From NCBI GenBank assembly GCA_028023455.1, contig JAQFVV010006203.1, forward strand, positions 6,170,821 to 6,234,820: a stretch of 64,000 nt of DNA, read 5' to 3'. A program made the position numbers and the translations under genes. Below are positions 48,945 to 59,099 of this stretch, one piece after another (the first letter of the stretch is position 1; each line of letters starts with the position of its first letter). The notes beneath the pieces were generated by a model, which worked only from the letters and a program-made list of their open reading frames with translations, did no database searches and was not told where the DNA came from. This DNA comes from Epiperipatus broadwayi. Its lineage: Eukaryota > Onychophora > Udeonychophora > Euonychophora > Peripatidae.

Positions 48945-49730
48945 TGAACTTTGGAAATTTTTTCTGATAACAGACTTAGAAAATTTTCTTTCAAATAGTT
49001 GGTCTATAACCAAGCCAATTAAAATAGTTATTGTTAACTACAAAATTGATTGATCAGATCAATATTGATGTGTTGACTGTAAAAAATAAAACAATTGAAA
49101 TACAATGCCATCTTCCATCCCTAGTAGGATATTATACTTCTATAAGCAAAGAACCAATATTTTTTATAAGATTTCAATATGTTGGAATGCATCTTATCAT
49201 TAAAAATTTATTTAGCAATCAGTTTTTTCTGGAAAACTAAGACATAGTGAGAGATAAACATAATTTATCTTCAAGACATTCTAATATATTAATAAAAACA
49301 TTCTGAAATAAGTACAGATGAAAATCAAACAAAACTATTTTTTAAACTGTTTGATCAGATTTTAATAAGAATGCAAATAAAGAAATTTTTAAAAATTAAA
49401 TTCATTTTATTCAAAAGCTTTTATAGATAAAAGTATTTCACATATTTGCATTCAACACAAAAAACACTATAAAAATCAGGTATTTTTACTAATGGACTAA
49501 AAAATATTTTTTTCCTTTTATTTCCTGGTATAACAACTAAATCAATGTGTGTCATGGTAAAAAAGTTTTTACATATGGTAGAATATACTATATGAAGATA
49601 AGATTTTCAGTACTATTTTAATATTATAGACATTAAAATTTACAAAAAAAAAATAAAAAAAAATAAAGTCACATGACCTAATTTAATAAGCTTGTATTAC
49701 AAATGTTATATATAGAGCTCGCAAATAAAT
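48945..49730. other. AT-rich DNA, nothing recognised
   Basis: An accidental 69-codon frame at 49031-49240. No repeats found. Confidence 0.5.
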
Positions 49731-49737
49731 TCTTAAC

Positions 49738-49815
49738 AATATCCCCAACCCCAGACCAGTTTCTGCTACTGGCGTCCTCAGTGAGGTGCTAGAATAGTCA
49801 AGCATTAGATTAAAA
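49738..49815 (+). repeat. Fragment related to the middle of repeat family S
   Basis: ATATCCCCAACCCCAGACCA, then GTTTCTGCTACTGG, then CCTCAGTGAGGTGC follow the same order as ATATCCCCAGATTAGTTTCT and CATCAGTGAGGAGC at 52960-53003. The arms are not recognised. Confidence 0.4.
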
Positions 49816-51548
49816 ATACCAGGACAAGCCCAGCACTTTATTTAATGTCTTAGCACATATATGCAAACAATTTTTCTCCAAAATGACACTTTAAATCAAA
49901 AAAAGATACCAAATAATTGATGAAAATTTGAAGCACATTTTACATGACACCACTACTAAAATTATGCAGGATATGAATTCATTGTTAAAAATAAGTAATG
50001 ACAAATATCTCACTAAGTTATGAATTAAATTTTTGTAATAACATTATATATATATATAATTATAGTTATAAATGCAATAATGTAAACAAACTTATTTATA
50101 ATTGTTTAATGGAAAAGAAGATATAAATTAATATTAAAGTTTATAGGCTTAACGTTTTCGAGAATCCATGCCTCATATTCATAGCCATCATAAAATGTAT
50201 AGTAAAATATATGCGATGATAATAATTAAATTTTTGCTGGCATTTTTATATAACTGAAAAAAAGGTTCTCCACTCTTAGAATGCACAACAGTTGGAAGAT
50301 AATATACAAGAGAAGTTCATATTATGTAAACACAACTATAGATTGTATGATGGATCATAGATTCATATGCTCCAAGATTAAAATGATAGTTGCATTAAAA
50401 ATAGGCCTTGTTCTAATCAGATTAGAAAATTGATATTTGTTCTTTAAAAATATCTATAACCCTTACTAAACTTCAACAGCTATTATGTAAAGCTTCAGAA
50501 TTAAATAAAAAAGATTTAAGGATAGAAGTTCAATAGCTGACAACAAAATTTAAAAATGATTGATAGGTTAAAATTGCAAATAAGATGCTCTCTTTTTTTT
50601 TATGTGTACTGAATGCAATATCTGAACTGAGAAATGATATTACAATCCTATTAAATCCAGCAATGACATTCTATTATATGATGACAATGATATTTTGAAT
50701 TGGTAGAATGAGTATTTTTAACATCTTTTGAATAACAATGCAAGAACTGAGATACTGACTTCTAGTTTATCAAATCATTTAGATTTGGACAAAGATATCC
50801 AGCTTAGTGAAGTTAAATATCTATTTGTAATGTTAAAAATAGAAAGACCACAGATCATGAAGAAATATTTGGATAAATTTTAAAATATGGTGATATGTTA
50901 GCTTCAAAATTAATGGATTTTTTAAGAAATATATAGATTCATGAAATTGTACCACCTGATGTTAAGAATGCTTATTTTGTTCCAATTTTTAAAAATAATG
51001 GGAATAGACAAGATTGTATTAATTATCATGGAATATTATTATCTACTACAGCTAAGATACTTTCAAAGATTTTGTTTTCCAATCATAGATAAATGATTAC
51101 TAGATACAAATATGGTTTTAGAGAATCAAAATATACTAAATAGTTATATTAGACAAATGCAAGAAAAATGTCAAAAACAAAACAGTGATTTATATATATT
51201 GTTTTATTAATTTGGTCAAGATATTTGATTCAACAGATCAGGTCTACACCATTGTTTGAAATTATTTGTCCACCAAAAATTAAGCATATTATATAGCATC
51301 TGAATGAAGGAATGAAAGAAAATATTATTACTACAGATGAAAAATTTGAGACACTTGAAATAAAAATTAATGTTAAACAATGCTGTATACTTTGTTTTTG
51401 TTTTTTAAATGACTGATTTTTGAAATTATTTATAGGTGGCTTAATGAAATCAGGGATCAAGTTAGATTTAAGGGTGGAATTTTTAATTTGAAGTTACTGA
51501 AAGTGAAAACAAAAACTTTATGATCTTGGATTCTGGATTTACATTATA

Positions 51549-51645
51549 AAACAGGCAAACTCACTATACGTATTGCCACACACAGCAAGCTGTTTTAACA
51601 ACAGTTATACACAAGCATAAGAGGTGGTGGTCATGTGATGTTATT
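51549..51645. mobile_element. Short family S insertion (S1) with a 13-bp target-site duplication
   Basis: It is flanked by perfect direct repeats GATTTACATTATA (51536-51548 and 51646-51658). The 97-base insert starts AAACAGGCAAAC and ends with AAGCATAAGAGGTGG ... CATGTGATGTTATT, matching the two ends of the S2 arm (52807-52880). Its removal brings the LINE's catalytic region back together in one frame, so it interrupted the LINE at one site. A 13-base duplication is longer than most DNA transposons make and closer to retroposition or to MuDR-like elements. Confidence 0.75.
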
Positions 51646-52344
51646 GATTTACATTATACTGATAATTGTGCTACTTTTTCCAGTTCAGACAATCTATAGA
51701 ATGTATTTAATGTTTGAAAGTAACATATAAAGATTTTGATTTAATAATAAATATTAAAAAAAAAAAAAAACTCAAGTCAGTGATAGGAAAAAAAATCTTC
51801 AGAAACTTTAAGCTTGGAGGGTTATCAACTTGAGACTGTGATCAATGTAAATATCATGATTGTTTTATAAATAGAAAAGTGGACTTATATGTAAGGAGCA
51901 GCATAGATTCTAATGAACCACTACATAAGAAAATATTAATTGCAATTAAATTAGCTATATATACAGCTATTAATTTATCTAAGTTACTGTACGGAAGTGA
52001 GACATGAATATCTAACTGATAAAGACATTAAAAAAGTTTAAATTAAGAATGCTTTATAAAATTTTAGAAGTACAATGATAAATTCATAAAACCAATCAAT
52101 ATGTTTTTCAATACGCTGGATATAATATTATAAATTCCACTACTATAAAATCACAATTTTGTTGGATTTAACATTTAAAAGTAATGAACAATACAAGTCA
52201 TCCAAAAAGAGGAGTTTTATGGTGAACTTGATCATGATTTTCATGGGATAAATCCCATTTGGATTATAATGATTATTTCAAAAACATTCTAAAGAAGTTG
52301 CAATATTAATTGTTTCCATTAGACATGATAGTGAAGTATTTTAA

Positions 52345-52355
52345 GGGGGGGGGGG
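52345..52355. repeat. poly(G) tract, G11
   Basis: Eleven G inside LINE relic C, where family members have ordinary coding sequence, so the tract arose after the element inserted. Confidence 0.85.
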
Positions 52356-52499
52356 AGTCTGCAGAAGAAGCTAAGAGATACCATCACAAAATATCAAATA
52401 AACAGAAAAATGGATCAGCATGATCTATACATGGATGTATTTATGTTTCACAGATCGGGTTGTATAATCACTGCAAAATCTCAGGAATAGTTTTTTTTT

Positions 52500-52800
52500 T
52501 TTTGTCTTGGAGTTGAAATGGTCATATTTCTTAACAATTTGTTGCTTCTGATGATGATTCAAAATTAGTAAAATGTAATTCTTGCTGAAATAATGCAGAT
52601 TGATGGTTATAAAAATCTAAAGAGTTCTCTCAAAATTTTGTCCAAATGATAAAAGTTGCTAAACTACAGACAGATACAATAGTAAAACATTAGAAAGGTT
52701 TTAAACATTTTTTTAATAGCAATATCTGATTATAAACAAATTGTTAGTACAAGTTAAAATTTAATTTTAAAGTTAATATCTTAATTTCTATATATTAAAC
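52500..52800. other. AT-rich DNA, nothing recognised
   Basis: Sequence between LINE relic C and element S2 without features. Confidence 0.5.
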
Positions 52801-52806
52801 CACTAA

Positions 52807-53128
52807 ACATCACATGATCACCATTTCTTATGCTTGCTCAAGCTGTTAAAAACAGGCAAAACTCTCCATACAGTAGTGCCACTCAGTGCAAGCCAGAGTA
52901 ATCAATGAATGCAAGAAGATTTATGCATACAATCCCTATTTAGTGCCTACTCATCCAATATCCCCAGATTAGTTTCTAGCTTGTGATTTTCATCAGTGAG
53001 GAGCCTTGGATCTGAGAGCACTGCACCTAGATCTTAGGATAGGGATTTTATGCACAAACTTTCTTGCATTCATTGATTACTCTGGCTTGCACTGAATGGC
53101 ACTTCTGTATGGAGTTTTGCCTGTTTTA
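52807..53128. mobile_element. Family S inverted-repeat element, copy S2
   Basis: Left arm about 52848-52937 (AAACAGGCAAAACTCTCCAT, CAGTGCAAGCCAGAGTAATC, AATGAATGCAAGAA, ATCCCTAT) and right arm about 53038-53128 are inverted copies, with about 100 unpaired bases between. The left end extends about 40 bases further (ACATCACATGATCACC); the right end lacks this and abuts repeat D. It has no coding capacity. It is a MITE or foldback element. Related copies are S1 (51549), S3 (55217) and fragments at 49738 and 2453. Confidence 0.75.
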
Positions 53129-53464
53129 ATTATTTTTGGTACGTGGGTTTGACATTCTATCATGAAAGAAGATTGTTGAGAGAAAGCTATATTTTATCAA
53201 ATATAATAATTATATATTTAAAAAATGTAATTTTTATTTAATAAACAATTTATTATTTTTATTGTAACTACCCTGATAATTTAAAGAAAATGTACATGCA
53301 GATTTTTTTTAAGATAATAAAAAAATTCAATTAACTGTAATTAGAGGAGAAAGAATATGTGATATTTCTTCTTCCTAATTAAATATGTCCAATCAGAATG
53401 TCAATCGCCAATATGAACTTAGTAAATTAAAAAAAAAAAATAGATTGTATATAATTAAACATTG
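53129..53464 (+). repeat. Dispersed repeat family D, copy 1
   Basis: It is collinear with 57479-57814 over about 335 bases (ATTATTTTTGGTA, CATGAAAGAAGA, TTGTAACTACCCTGATAATT, CAATTAACTGTAATTAGAGG, GCCAATATGAACTTAGTAAA, TTAAACATTG). Non-coding, no terminal repeats seen. Its left boundary coincides with the end of element S2. Confidence 0.8.
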
Positions 53465-53469
53465 TTTAA

Positions 53470-54805
53470 ATTTTGTAAAGTGCTCATTCATCTTGGTTGA
53501 TGGAATTATGTTACTTCACAAACCAAAAATTAATGCTATATTAAGGATAATATAAAACCATGTATTGTATGTAAGTTATTATTAATTGTGTAAATTAATT
53601 ATAATAAAAATAAGCTTTTCAGGAGAATTACATTCCTGAAGAGATTAAGACAAATGTGAATAGGTACTTGTGCAATGAAATCAGACAAATGGTGTAAAAA
53701 GACGACCCAGAGAACTTTGATTCATTCTTCTTTGCTTCATTAAGATTGTGAATTTTGAAAATTAGTGCTGTATTCTTCATTGAGCAGTGTATTGCAGAGA
53801 AAGATCCAAAAAGCTGTAGAAAAATGTTTTGCCATGTGTTTGTTTTTACCTGTGGGGATAGCAGAAATGACCGCCAAAGCCTTCTTCCTAGTCTAAAGTC
53901 AATACCTTGATTCAAAATGCTGTGCCTACATAATACTAGGATCCTAGCACGCTAATAAAAATAACATTTCCATTGAACATAATGGATCTCATAGTTCATA
54001 GAAATAAGAAATTCATGGTATACACCTATTATATCAGTCATTAGACCCATTCAAACAAATAATAAATAAGATTAATGAACGCTCTATACCTAACTTTAAT
54101 AGTTATCTGAATTAATATTATAAACTTTTAAAGAACTAATAGCACAGATGAACTAAACTTTATTATTGCTAATAAAATACCTAAATAAATTTGTAATTAA
54201 GAATGTGTTATATATATATTCTAAGGAATGTTGTATCTATATGTTAATGTTTAATAATATTCAATAAGGTAGTATTAATAAATAATTTTGTATTTATATT
54301 AAATACTTATTTCTTTACTAAATCTATTATATGGTAATTGAAATTCAACAATCTTCATAATTTAGATTCCTCCTTATAGGGATGCTAATATACATAATTA
54401 ACTTACTAAATCTCTGTAAATCCAATACTATAATTAGAAAGAAGAGAGAAAAATTCAGTTTTTGTTAATTAACCTTGTGATGGTGTGTTTAGCTAATAGT
54501 CCACTGAACAGTGGCATCTGAAACAAATAAATAAAAACTGTCACAAATTATAGTTCTCTTTTATATCATATATGACTCAGGGTTATGTTGACCAGGAAAT
54601 ATAATCATATTTTTTCTTAATATTTATTTATTGAATTAAAAAGGAATGATTTGGTCACTTCATAAACATTAATCTATTATACTTGAATTTATAGTATAAA
54701 TGATTCAAAGCCCTTTAATAAGTAGGATCTATATAAATATAACTATAAAAAATAACATGTGGGGCTTCAACTTGATGCAATGGCCCAAAATGAAGCTACG
54801 AAAAT
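53470..54805. other. AT-rich DNA, nothing recognised
   Basis: A 95-codon minus-strand frame (53628-53915) has no recognisable motif. It is slightly less AT-biased than its neighbours but gives no family match. Confidence 0.45.
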
Positions 54806-54811
54806 AACCAC

Positions 54812-54930
54812 TCATCATCATCATCATCAACCATTATCAATCCACTGCAGGATGAAGATCTCTCCAAGTTTAATCCATCTTCTCCGATCTTTAGCTTCTC
54901 TTCTCCACAACACCCCTGCACATTTGAGAT
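54812..54930 (-). mobile_element. RTE-like LINE 3' end with (GAT)n tail
   Basis: On the minus strand an open 30-codon piece reads VLWRREAKDRRRW then LGEIFILQWIDNG and a stop at 54827-54829, the intact C-terminus of the same RTE subfamily as relics A and B (LGETFILQWIYN and GEIFF). It is followed directly by a (GATGAT)n tail (54812-54826), a typical RTE 3' terminus. It is severely 5'-truncated. Confidence 0.85.
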
Positions 54931-55190
54931 AAGTCGTAATTGTTTATAAAAAGACAGAAATGTTTTTTTTGTTTGTCAGTTGTAAATGTTTCTGCAGTTG
55001 ATGTGTTTTAGCAGAGAAATGACACAGGCAAATAGAGAAATTAAGAATCATAAACCAATCATAACAGCAAAGGGAAAGTGGATTGGCAAACATAATATTA
55101 ATTGAAATACTAAATAGTTTAAATAGAGCTAGAGAATTATTATTTTTAAAAAAGCATTCTTTTTTACTTTTACCAGAAAATAAAGTCAGT

Positions 55191-55216
55191 ATATATATAT
55201 ATATAGAGAGAGAGAG
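55191..55216. repeat. (TA)n(GA)n compound microsatellite
   Basis: A run of TATATA followed by GAGAGA, directly abutting the truncated left end of element S3. Confidence 0.85.
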
Positions 55217-55458
55217 AAACTCTCCATACAATATTGCCACTCAGTACAAGCCTGAGTAATCAATGGATGCCAGAAAGCTTGTGCACATAAAATCCCCATC
55301 TAGTGCCTGTTCATCCATTGATTACTCTGGCTTGCACTGAGTGACAATACTGGAGAGTTTTGCTTGTTGATTACTCTGGCTTGCACTGAGTGGCAATACT
55401 GAATGGAAAGTTTTGCTTGTTTTAATAAGTTACAAGCAAAATGGTGATCATGTGATAT
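55217..55458. mobile_element. Family S inverted-repeat element, copy S3 (rearranged)
   Basis: It begins AAACTCTCCATACAATATTG and ends TTTTGCTTGTTTTAATAAGT then ATGGTGATCATGTGATAT, the complement of the S2 left end. The right-arm unit TTGATTACTCTGGCTTGCAC occurs twice (55318-55360 and 55365-55410), a local duplication. The central spacer seen in S2 is shortened. Confidence 0.7.
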
Positions 55459-55592
55459 AGAGAGGAATTAGCAAAAAATAAAATAACAATACTATACATG
55501 TATATGAGATTAAGAAATATCAAAATAAGTAGTTACAATATGTCAGAAGACAATGATAGAGACAAGAGAATAATGCACCAGTAATACTGGAA

Positions 55593-56260
55593 ATGTTTAA
55601 AGAACTAACAAAGGAATTCAAGAATGAAATAAAGAATGTCAAGAGTGAAATGAAGGAATTTGGGAGTGAAATGATAGAAATCAAGGCTAAATTGAAAAAA
55701 ATGATGAGTTAGAAGTCAAAGAGAGAATGTTAAGAGTTCTTGATGAGATTGTCAAAATGGTAGACAGTAAAGCAAACGATTTGGAGGAAAAAATCAAATG
55801 GAGATGGATGACCATAAGAAAGAGAATGAAAAAAAAATTCAAAGTATGGGGAAGATGGATAGAAGAAAATAGGTGCATAATAAATAAGTATAGCATGGAC
55901 ATCAAGACCTCAGTGGATGATCAAAAGTTGTGATTATGTTACATATGAACATTTAGGTGAAAAGCCAGCGCCAAAACCCATGAGTAGAACATTGATGGGA
56001 AAAATTGTGATGAAGAAAGGAAGGAACACATTACAAGAACAAATGCTAACCTAATAGTTAGACAAAATTATAGTAATGGTGGCAAAGTTATGAAAATGAT
56101 TTTCTTATAAAATAAATTTTGCCACAAGAAGTTTAAAAATAAAAAACATAAAATCAAAGGCAATTCATAATGTAAAGTTCCCAAGAAAAGAAATAAAATT
56201 AGAGCCAGACACAATATAAAATGATCCATTCCGGAGAAAAAATAGTCAGATATTTCTCAG
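55593..56260 (+). pseudogene. Coiled-coil ORF1-like relic, possibly of a LINE
   Basis: From an ATG at 55593 one frame gives MFKELTKEFKNEIKNVKSEM and continues with charged heptads. At an A7 run (55695-55701) the frame slips and continues as VKERMLRVLDEIVKMVDS ... DLEEKIKW to a stop at 55931-55933. A further piece (EHLGEKPAPKPMSRTLMGKI) follows after another break. Lys/Glu-rich coiled coil followed by basic sequence resembles the N-terminal half of LINE ORF1 proteins. No zinc knuckle or RRM is clear, so the assignment to a LINE is inference. A decayed host coiled-coil gene copy is an alternative. Confidence 0.45.
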
Positions 56261-56269
56261 GTAACTTCA

Positions 56270-56980
56270 AATAACCTTTCCATTGGTGAGCAAATATTTG
56301 GAAAGGGATAAAAATTAAGATTTAATTGGTAAAGGGCAGCCTGTATCCTGAAGACTATTAATCTGTTCAATGAAAAAGAAACATGAACACTGATCTGTCT
56401 TTTGAAAATGTAAAAAGAGATATGTAGGGCTAGTAATGGCCCTTTTAAAAATAAGAGAAAAAATAATAATAATTAAAATAATTAAGAGTATCCCAATCCA
56501 TGAATTAAATAAAGTTATTAAAAGAATTTTGTTTCATTAGTTGCTGAGGTATGGGCTGTGCTTCAGTGATAATGATGGATGTGTTATTGGATCAATGTGG
56601 TCATTTTAGTTGGAAAGTTTATATCTCTGCACTACACACACTCATAGTTATAGGAAATTCATCTAGAATAGCCCCTAAGTCTTAAGAGTATAGGATTTCA
56701 GAAAGTGCTGAAGTTAAAAACAAAGGGACTAGGAACCACGAGCCTATAAGACTTTCAAGAATTGATTGAGCAAGACTCCAATGTGGAATAATACACCTGG
56801 TTTTCCTTAATTCCTACGGGGTGTCATTTATCTTATAGTGTGCAAAGTGAGATTGTTCTCCCCTCTGTTCATGCTTCATAGTATACCGATGATCTAGGAC
56901 TAAATATTGCACCCATCACTGTTTTAAAACCAGCATACATACTTTCAGCAAATTATTACCAAATAGCAATATAAAGAATG
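56270..56980. other. Unassigned sequence, somewhat GC-richer
   Basis: The part at 56520-56900 (AGTTGCTGAGGTATGGGCTG, TTCCTACGGGGTGTC) is less AT-rich and looks like a decayed coding or unique segment. No frame runs far and no family is recognised. Confidence 0.4.
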
Positions 56981-56986
56981 GTCTCT

Positions 56987-57365
56987 GCTAGTAAATCCAT
57001 TAAATATGGTAAGCATAATATAATAGTCATGTAAAAAGTATAAATTATCGCAGCTAGTAAGTCAATTAAATATGGCCAGCTTAATGCAACAGTTTTATAT
57101 AAAGGATACAAATTATTGCAGTTAGTAAGCCCATTAAACATAACCAGTCTAATGTAACAGTCATCTAAAAGATATAAATTATCGCAGCTAGTAAACCCAT
57201 TAAATATGGGCAGCTTAGTGTAATAGTTTTATATTAAAAAAAAAATAATTAGCTAGTAAGTCCATTAAACATAGCTAGCATAACATAACTTTTATACAAA
57301 AGATATAAATTATCATTGCTAATAAGTCCATTAGATATAGCCAGCATAACTTAACCATTAAATGA
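56987..57365 (+). repeat. Minisatellite, about 66-bp unit, six copies
   Basis: Units begin at 56987, 57053, 57121, 57187, 57251 and 57318, each starting GC(A/T)AGTAA-like and containing CCATTAAATATGG(C/T)(C/A)AGC and GATATAAATTATC. Spacing is 64-68 bases. Units are diverged by perhaps 15-25%. The 61-codon minus frame across it is an artefact of the repeat. Confidence 0.85.
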
Positions 57366-57478
57366 AAGAATTTATTTTGAAAGTTTTTTGTTTTTTTAAA
57401 TAATAATAATTTGAGAATAAAATCGGACTAAAATCATCGATTTTGATTCTTTCCTCCAATCATGGGGGTATTGTATCA

Positions 57479-57814
57479 TTATTTTTGGTATAATGTGTGT
57501 TTGGCATTCTACTATGAAAGAAGACTGCTGAGAGATATATTTTATAAAATATAATAATATATTTTAAAATGTAGATTTTTATTTAACAAACATGATTTAT
57601 TATTTTTATTGTAACTACCCTGATAATTTAAAAAGATGTATATGAAGATTTTTTTAAGACAAAAAAAAATTGCAATTAACTGTAATTAGAGGGGAAATGA
57701 TATGTAATATTTCTTCTCCCTAATTAAATATGGTCAATCGGAATATTGATTGCCAATATGAACTTAGTAAATGAAAAAGAAAAAAAATTAGAGATTATAT
57801 ATTATTAAACATTG
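57479..57814 (+). repeat. Dispersed repeat family D, copy 2
   Basis: It is collinear with 53129-53464 in the same orientation, with about 85-90% identity by eye and a few small indels. It is not adjacent to any S element here, showing that D is an independent repeat. Confidence 0.8.
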
Positions 57815-57819
57815 GCATC

Positions 57820-59020
57820 ACAATACCTATTCAAAAAGTTAAAAGAACATATATTAGAATTTTATGTTAAAAAATGGTATATTTAGAATTAGTTACCATC
57901 AAAGAAACATGAAAAATTCTAAAAGTTTGCAAAATCAATTTCCTTTTTAGCCTCTAAAGGCTGTTTCTGTGATAATTTCCAGTAATCATAATATACTTTG
58001 TATACTTTCCAAGAGCTGTCTTTTTAAAAATAAAATGTTTCCAAAGACACTCCCCCAATGATGTAGTTTTTGACTTAATAATGTCATTTATAAAAATATT
58101 GTATCATAATTATTAATTAACAATTGCTGAAAATCACATTTTTGTGGCATTTAGCAGCAGAGGAAAAGAATCTAAGGCATCATCCAATCACAAATCACGA
58201 TCTTCTTCATAGCTTTGTCAGAACAATAGATTGTGATGCCAATAATAATGTTCTCCTTTGTTATCAATAAGATTTTCAGTTAGATACTTATTTTCACAAT
58301 TTTAAAATATTAATTTAAACTCTTTATTTTAATTGTTATATAATATGTAAATTAATTTTGTAATATATGTAAAAAAGATTTAATTGCAAAAAAAAAAAAA
58401 TCAAATATGGCATCATAGTAAAAATATTACTCACTAGAGGCTATTCAAAAAATTTTGTGGGGGATTGACACTGATATAGTTAATATTGCAAATTAAATAT
58501 TTTTAATCATATAATCCATTATTAAAGATATCCAAATTAGTCTTTATCAAACAAGATAGATTTTTTGAACAATGTTTTTTTTATTTTTGTTTTTTTGCAT
58601 GAAAAGAAAAGTCAAATGAGTATTTTTTTAAAACTAGGAAAGGTCAAATTTGCATAATGTAAAAGCTACACATATAAACAACAGATTATTGAGAGTTGCA
58701 AAATATGAACAAATATTACACATGTCTTTATCATTAGATGTAAATTTTGTTATACAAAATTTTATATAATTATTTAAAAACATATATCAAAATAATTATT
58801 TATGGTACATAATATTTGAAATGTTAATTTATTCATTTCAATAATCACAAAGTAAATATATAATATAAACCAAATATTATCATTACTTTAATTGTCTTGA
58901 GGTTTTTTAAATACTGAAATGAATAATGAAAATATTTTAAAAACAATTAACACTTCACAAACATTAAACAAATTATCAAAGATGAAAATAAAAGGAATAA
59001 AATTTATTATAAACCATGCA
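57820..59020. other. AT-rich DNA, nothing recognised
   Basis: Blank. No repeat or coding similarity. Confidence 0.5.
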
Positions 59021-59026
59021 CTATGC

Positions 59027-59095
59027 ATTTAGCACAATAATAAAGTGGATACTAGAGGTAAAAGTTCCAGGATCAAATTTCAATGCTTGATTTCC
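59027..59095 (+). repeat. tRNA-derived SINE head (family 1)
   Basis: ATTTAGCACAATAATAAAGT corresponds to the family 1 head ATTTAGTGCAGTGGTAGAGT, followed at the expected distance by a B-box-like CCAGGATCAAATTTC. It is the only plus-strand family 1 copy and the most decayed A-box of the five. Confidence 0.45.
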
Positions 59096-59099
59096 ACAT

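Larger units (their letters stand above)
50425..52495 (+). mobile_element. Non-LTR retrotransposon relic C (RT to C-terminal zinc finger)
   Basis: A decayed ORF2 can be followed through stops and frameshifts. From 50425 there is a linker (LTKLQQLLCKASELNKK); near 50640-50720 YYNPIKSSNDILLYDDNDIL; near 50775 LSNHLDLDKDIQLSEVKYL. The fingers follow, with VPPDVKNAYFVPIFKNNGNR and NYHGILLSTTAKILSKIL (about 51020-51075). The palm lies near 51160-51230, and the catalytic box is reduced to YTDNCA at about 51655. Then come AIYTAINLSKLLYGSET (51954-52004), a FYGEL block (52215-52229), ESAEEAKRYHHK (about 52357) and a terminal SQIGLYNH-like zinc-finger tail near 52450-52480. This order matches an invertebrate family whose C-terminus carries LLYGSETW and FYGEL. 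The endonuclease is missing. It is older than insertion S1 inside it. Confidence 0.85.

Noticed and set aside
53628-53915. 95-codon minus-strand frame
   Set aside because: It is less AT-biased than most, but has no domain, no conserved motif and no exon-like borders, and lies among transposon debris.
56840-56905. Possible YTDDLGL-like reverse transcriptase box
   Set aside because: It is isolated in one frame with stops nearby, and no flanking RT blocks could be found, so it is probably chance.
56987-57365. Regularly spaced repeats that might suggest a CRISPR array
   Set aside because: Units are contiguous 66-bp tandem copies without unique spacers, in a eukaryotic context; it is a minisatellite.
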